Shown here: in pieces, positions 4,861-6,124 of the stretch
Layout: every line of letters starts with the position of its first letter
How positions within the stretch are numbered: the stretch's first letter is position 1
NCBI GenBank assembly: GCA_015494385.1
Contig: WGBJ01000338.1
Location: 1-6,124, forward strand
Length of the DNA stretch: 6,124 nucleotides
Direction of reading: 5' to 3'
DNA from: Marinosulfonomonas sp.
Lineage (GTDB): Bacteria > Pseudomonadota > Alphaproteobacteria > Rhodobacterales > Rhodobacteraceae
Notes under the pieces: generated by a model
Database searches by the model: none
The model's input: the letters and a program-made list of their open reading frames with translations, nothing else
What the model was told of the DNA's origin: nothing
Made by a program: the position numbers and the translations under genes

Positions 4861-5230
4861 CCTGCGACAGGAAATTGAAAACGCCCGCAGCGAAATAACA
4901 ATGGCCTGCGATCTTCTGGAAGCGGCAAGCAACTGCCAGCGGCGGGCTTTAACCGCCCTTGAACGGGCTATTGAAGGCAGCTTGAATGAGGGGATTAAGG
5001 CCTTGCCTAAAAGTGCTGTCCCCGTCACCAGCCACCGCCAACATCACCGCGTCGGACGCTTTTGCCGGATCGGCACAGACCCGGAACTGAAAGCCTTCAT
5101 CCTCGCCCGTATCGACCGGCTGACCTTTGAGGAACTGGCGCAGGAGGTGGCCGATTACTTCCCGAAAGACCGCAGAGTTAGCAGATCATCTATCCAGAGA
5201 TGGTGGAGCCGCCGGAAAAATGACCGATGA
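4853..5230 (+). CDS. Unknown protein with C-terminal helix-turn-helix
   Basis: This 125-residue protein is not recognised by name. Residues 1-50 look like a long helix, possibly a coiled coil (IDLRQEIENARSEITMACDL). A basic histidine/arginine linker (SHRQHHRVGRFCR, 60-72) follows. The C-terminal domain has an HTH look: PELKAFILARIDRLTFEELA (77-96), then DRRVSRSSIQRWWSRR (106-121) as recognition helix. The ATG at 4853 overlaps the Mor-like stop by eight bases, and the ribosome-binding site is weak, so coupled translation is likely. It is the last element gene before the right-end repeats. It might be a regulator, or a DNA-recognition protein such as a small terminase, because Mu-like small terminase proteins also carry a small HTH. 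No sequence match establishes either. Confidence 0.7.
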   Translation: MIDLRQEIENARSEITMACDLLEAASNCQRRALTALERAIEGSLNEGIKALPKSAVPVTSHRQHHRVGRFCRIGTDPELKAFILARIDRLTFEELAQEVADYFPKDRRVSRSSIQRWWSRRKNDR

Positions 5231-5290
5231 TCCACAATAGCCAGAGCACCCCCAGCGCAGATAGACCCGGATAAAATCGGGTAAACCCAG

Positions 5291-5307
5291 ATCAAACCTA
5301 GTGATAA
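5291..5307. repeat. Direct repeat copy 1, possible transposase-binding site
   Basis: ATCAAACCTAGTGATAA matches the second copy at 5314-5330 in 15 of 17 bases, in the same orientation at a 23-bp period. Adjacent same-orientation sites about one repeat apart are the arrangement of transposase sites at Mu-type ends. A degenerate third copy may begin near 5271, but agreement there is poor. Confidence 0.55.
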
Positions 5308-5313
5308 TGCAGT

Positions 5314-5330
5314 ATCAAACTAAGTGATAA
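5314..5330. repeat. Direct repeat copy 2, possible terminal transposase-binding site
   Basis: ATCAAACTAAGTGATAA is the outer copy. Six bases beyond it lies CA (5335-5336), which would make a TG...CA terminus as in Mu, so read inward on the minus strand the element would start TGTTGGTTATCAC. The next five bases, GCTGG (5337-5341), would be the target duplication. This terminus is predicted from pattern only. Confidence 0.5.
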
Positions 5331-5402
5331 CCAACAGCTGGCCCGTCCGGGGTGTGTGACAAACGGGTTTGCCTTTGGTCGAAGTTTCGCTAAACCCCCA
5401 CC

Positions 5403-6124
5403 ATGACACATCCATACCCCCCCGTGCGCGGCACTCTGACGGAAAACCGTCCCCTAAATGATCTGACTTGGTTGCGGGTCGGTGGCCCTGCGGATGTGCT
5501 GTTTCAGCCCGCCGATGTCGAGGATCTGGCCGGTTTTCTGCGGGATTTGGACCCGTCCATCGCCGTGTTCCCGATGGGGGTTGGCAGTAATCTGATTGTG
5601 CGCGATGGCGGTATTCGGGCGGTGGTGATCCGCATGGGGCGGGGTTTTAACCACATTGATATTGACGGCACCCGCGTCACAGCAGGCGTGGCCGCGCTGG
5701 ATGCGCATGTGGCGCGCAAGGCGGCGGCCGAGGGGCTGGACCTGACATTCCTGCGCACCATTCCCGGCGCGATTGGCGGGGCGGTGCGGATGAATGCGGG
5801 GTGTTACGGCGCTTATGTGGCGGATGTGTTCGTGAGTGCCAAGGCGGTGACGCGGGCGGGGCAGGTGGTGACGCTGACGGCGGATGATCTGGATTTTCGC
5901 TATCGGCAAACCAATCTGCCCGAGGGTTGGGTTCTGGTCGAGGCGACCTTCGAGGCACCGTGTGGAGATACGGACGCACTGAGCACCCGTATGGATGATC
6001 AAATCGCCAAGCGTGACGCAACCCAGCCGACCAAGGAACGTAGTGCAGGGTCGACATTCCGCAATCCGGCCGGGTTCAGCTCGACCGGGCAGGCGGATGA
6101 CAGCCATGATCTGAAGGCATGGAA
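5403..6124 (+). CDS. murB: UDP-N-acetylenolpyruvoylglucosamine reductase MurB (3' end beyond window)
   Basis: MurB is the cytoplasmic FAD enzyme that reduces UDP-GlcNAc-enolpyruvate to UDP-MurNAc with NADPH in peptidoglycan synthesis. The first 240 residues are visible, of roughly 300 usual for the family. Conserved elements are [11 protein letters not shown] (21-31), the FAD-binding [14 protein letters not shown] (57-70), [17 protein letters not shown] (120-136), FRYRQT (165-170; R168 matches the conserved substrate arginine) and SAGSTFRNP (214-222), with S217 as probable proton donor. The start fits known alphaproteobacterial MurB N-termini, but no Shine-Dalgarno precedes it. This is host DNA, GC-rich, and normally part of the division and cell-wall gene cluster. 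The mobile element ends about 66 bases upstream, so it probably separates murB from its old promoter or operon partners. Confidence 0.95.
   Translation, partial: MTHPYPPVRGTLTENRPLNDLTWLRVGGPADVLFQPADVEDLAGFLRDLDPSIAVFPMGVGSNLIVRDGGIRAVVIRMGRGFNHIDIDGTRVTAGVAALDAHVARKAAAEGLDLTFLRTIPGAIGGAVRMNAGCYGAYVADVFVSAKAVTRAGQVVTLTADDLDFRYRQTNLPEGWVLVEATFEAPCGDTDALSTRMDDQIAKRDATQPTKERSAGSTFRNPAGFSSTGQADDSHDLKAW

Larger units (their letters stand above)
1..5336 (+). mobile_element. Right-hand part of a compact Mu-like transposable element
   Basis: The genes in order are a probable transposase tail, a MuB-like ATPase, two small ORFs, a GemA-like protein, a gpT-like capsid protein, a gpI-like protease/scaffold, a Mor-like HTH protein and another HTH protein, all on the plus strand. 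Four of them match phage Mu families well (MuB, GemA, gpT, gpI). The left end lies outside the window. The right end is placed near 5336 because two transposase-site-like direct repeats lie at 5291-5330, a CA dinucleotide occurs at 5335-5336, and composition becomes host-like towards murB. The exact terminus is inferred. No portal, large terminase, tail or lysis genes are present in this part. Confidence 0.75.

Noticed and set aside
5265..5282. Hairpin ACCCGGAT/ATCGGGT as a terminator after the last element gene
   Set aside because: The 7-bp stem has a bulged base and no U tract follows, so it is not supported as a terminator.
5454..6107. Long minus-strand ORF (217 codons) and two shorter ones opposite murB
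   Set aside because: They lie antisense to clear murB coding sequence. In GC-rich genes such antisense frames are commonly open; their histidine/arginine/proline-rich content is typical of that artefact.

Overview
The window covers the right-hand part of a Mu-like transposable element inserted directly upstream of a chromosomal murB gene. The host is most likely an alphaproteobacterium of the Rhodobacterales. That rests on the character of the MurB protein (for example [16 protein letters not shown] and [17 protein letters not shown]) and its GC-rich codon use. The element genes (about 1-5336) are visibly less GC-rich than murB, as expected for acquired DNA.

Layout, left to right. Positions 1-189 hold the 3' end of an upstream gene, probably the MuA-type transposase. 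Positions 257-1986 form a tight early operon: a MuB-type AAA+ ATPase, two small unknown proteins, and a GemA/gp16-family (DUF1018) protein. Successive genes overlap by 1, 4 and 14 bases and have good Shine-Dalgarno sites. A strong intrinsic terminator (2010-2043) closes this operon. Positions 2044-2379 are mostly non-coding, apart from a doubtful minus-strand ORF. Next comes a two-gene capsid cassette: a full-length gpT-type major head protein (2380-3276), then a gpI-type prohead protease (3281-4225) with an internal start for a gpZ-like scaffold (3749). Positions 4226-4482 are rich in perfect inverted repeats and include a minus-strand segment that closely resembles the anticodon arm of initiator tRNA. 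Two overlapping genes for HTH proteins follow: a Mor-like regulator (4483-4860) and an unknown DNA-binding protein (4853-5230). Two imperfect 17-bp direct repeats at a 23-bp period (5291-5330) look like transposase-binding sites at the right end. murB begins at 5403 and runs off the window.

How it fits together. The genes supply transposition (A and B), early and middle regulation (GemA and Mor-like), and capsid shell formation (T with I/Z). No portal, large terminase, tail or lysis gene appears between the ATPase and the right end, and T and I are in the opposite order to phage Mu. All visible genes are intact and tightly spaced. This could be a deleted prophage, but a compact Mu-like satellite that makes its own capsid and borrows the rest from a helper phage is a reasonable and testable alternative.
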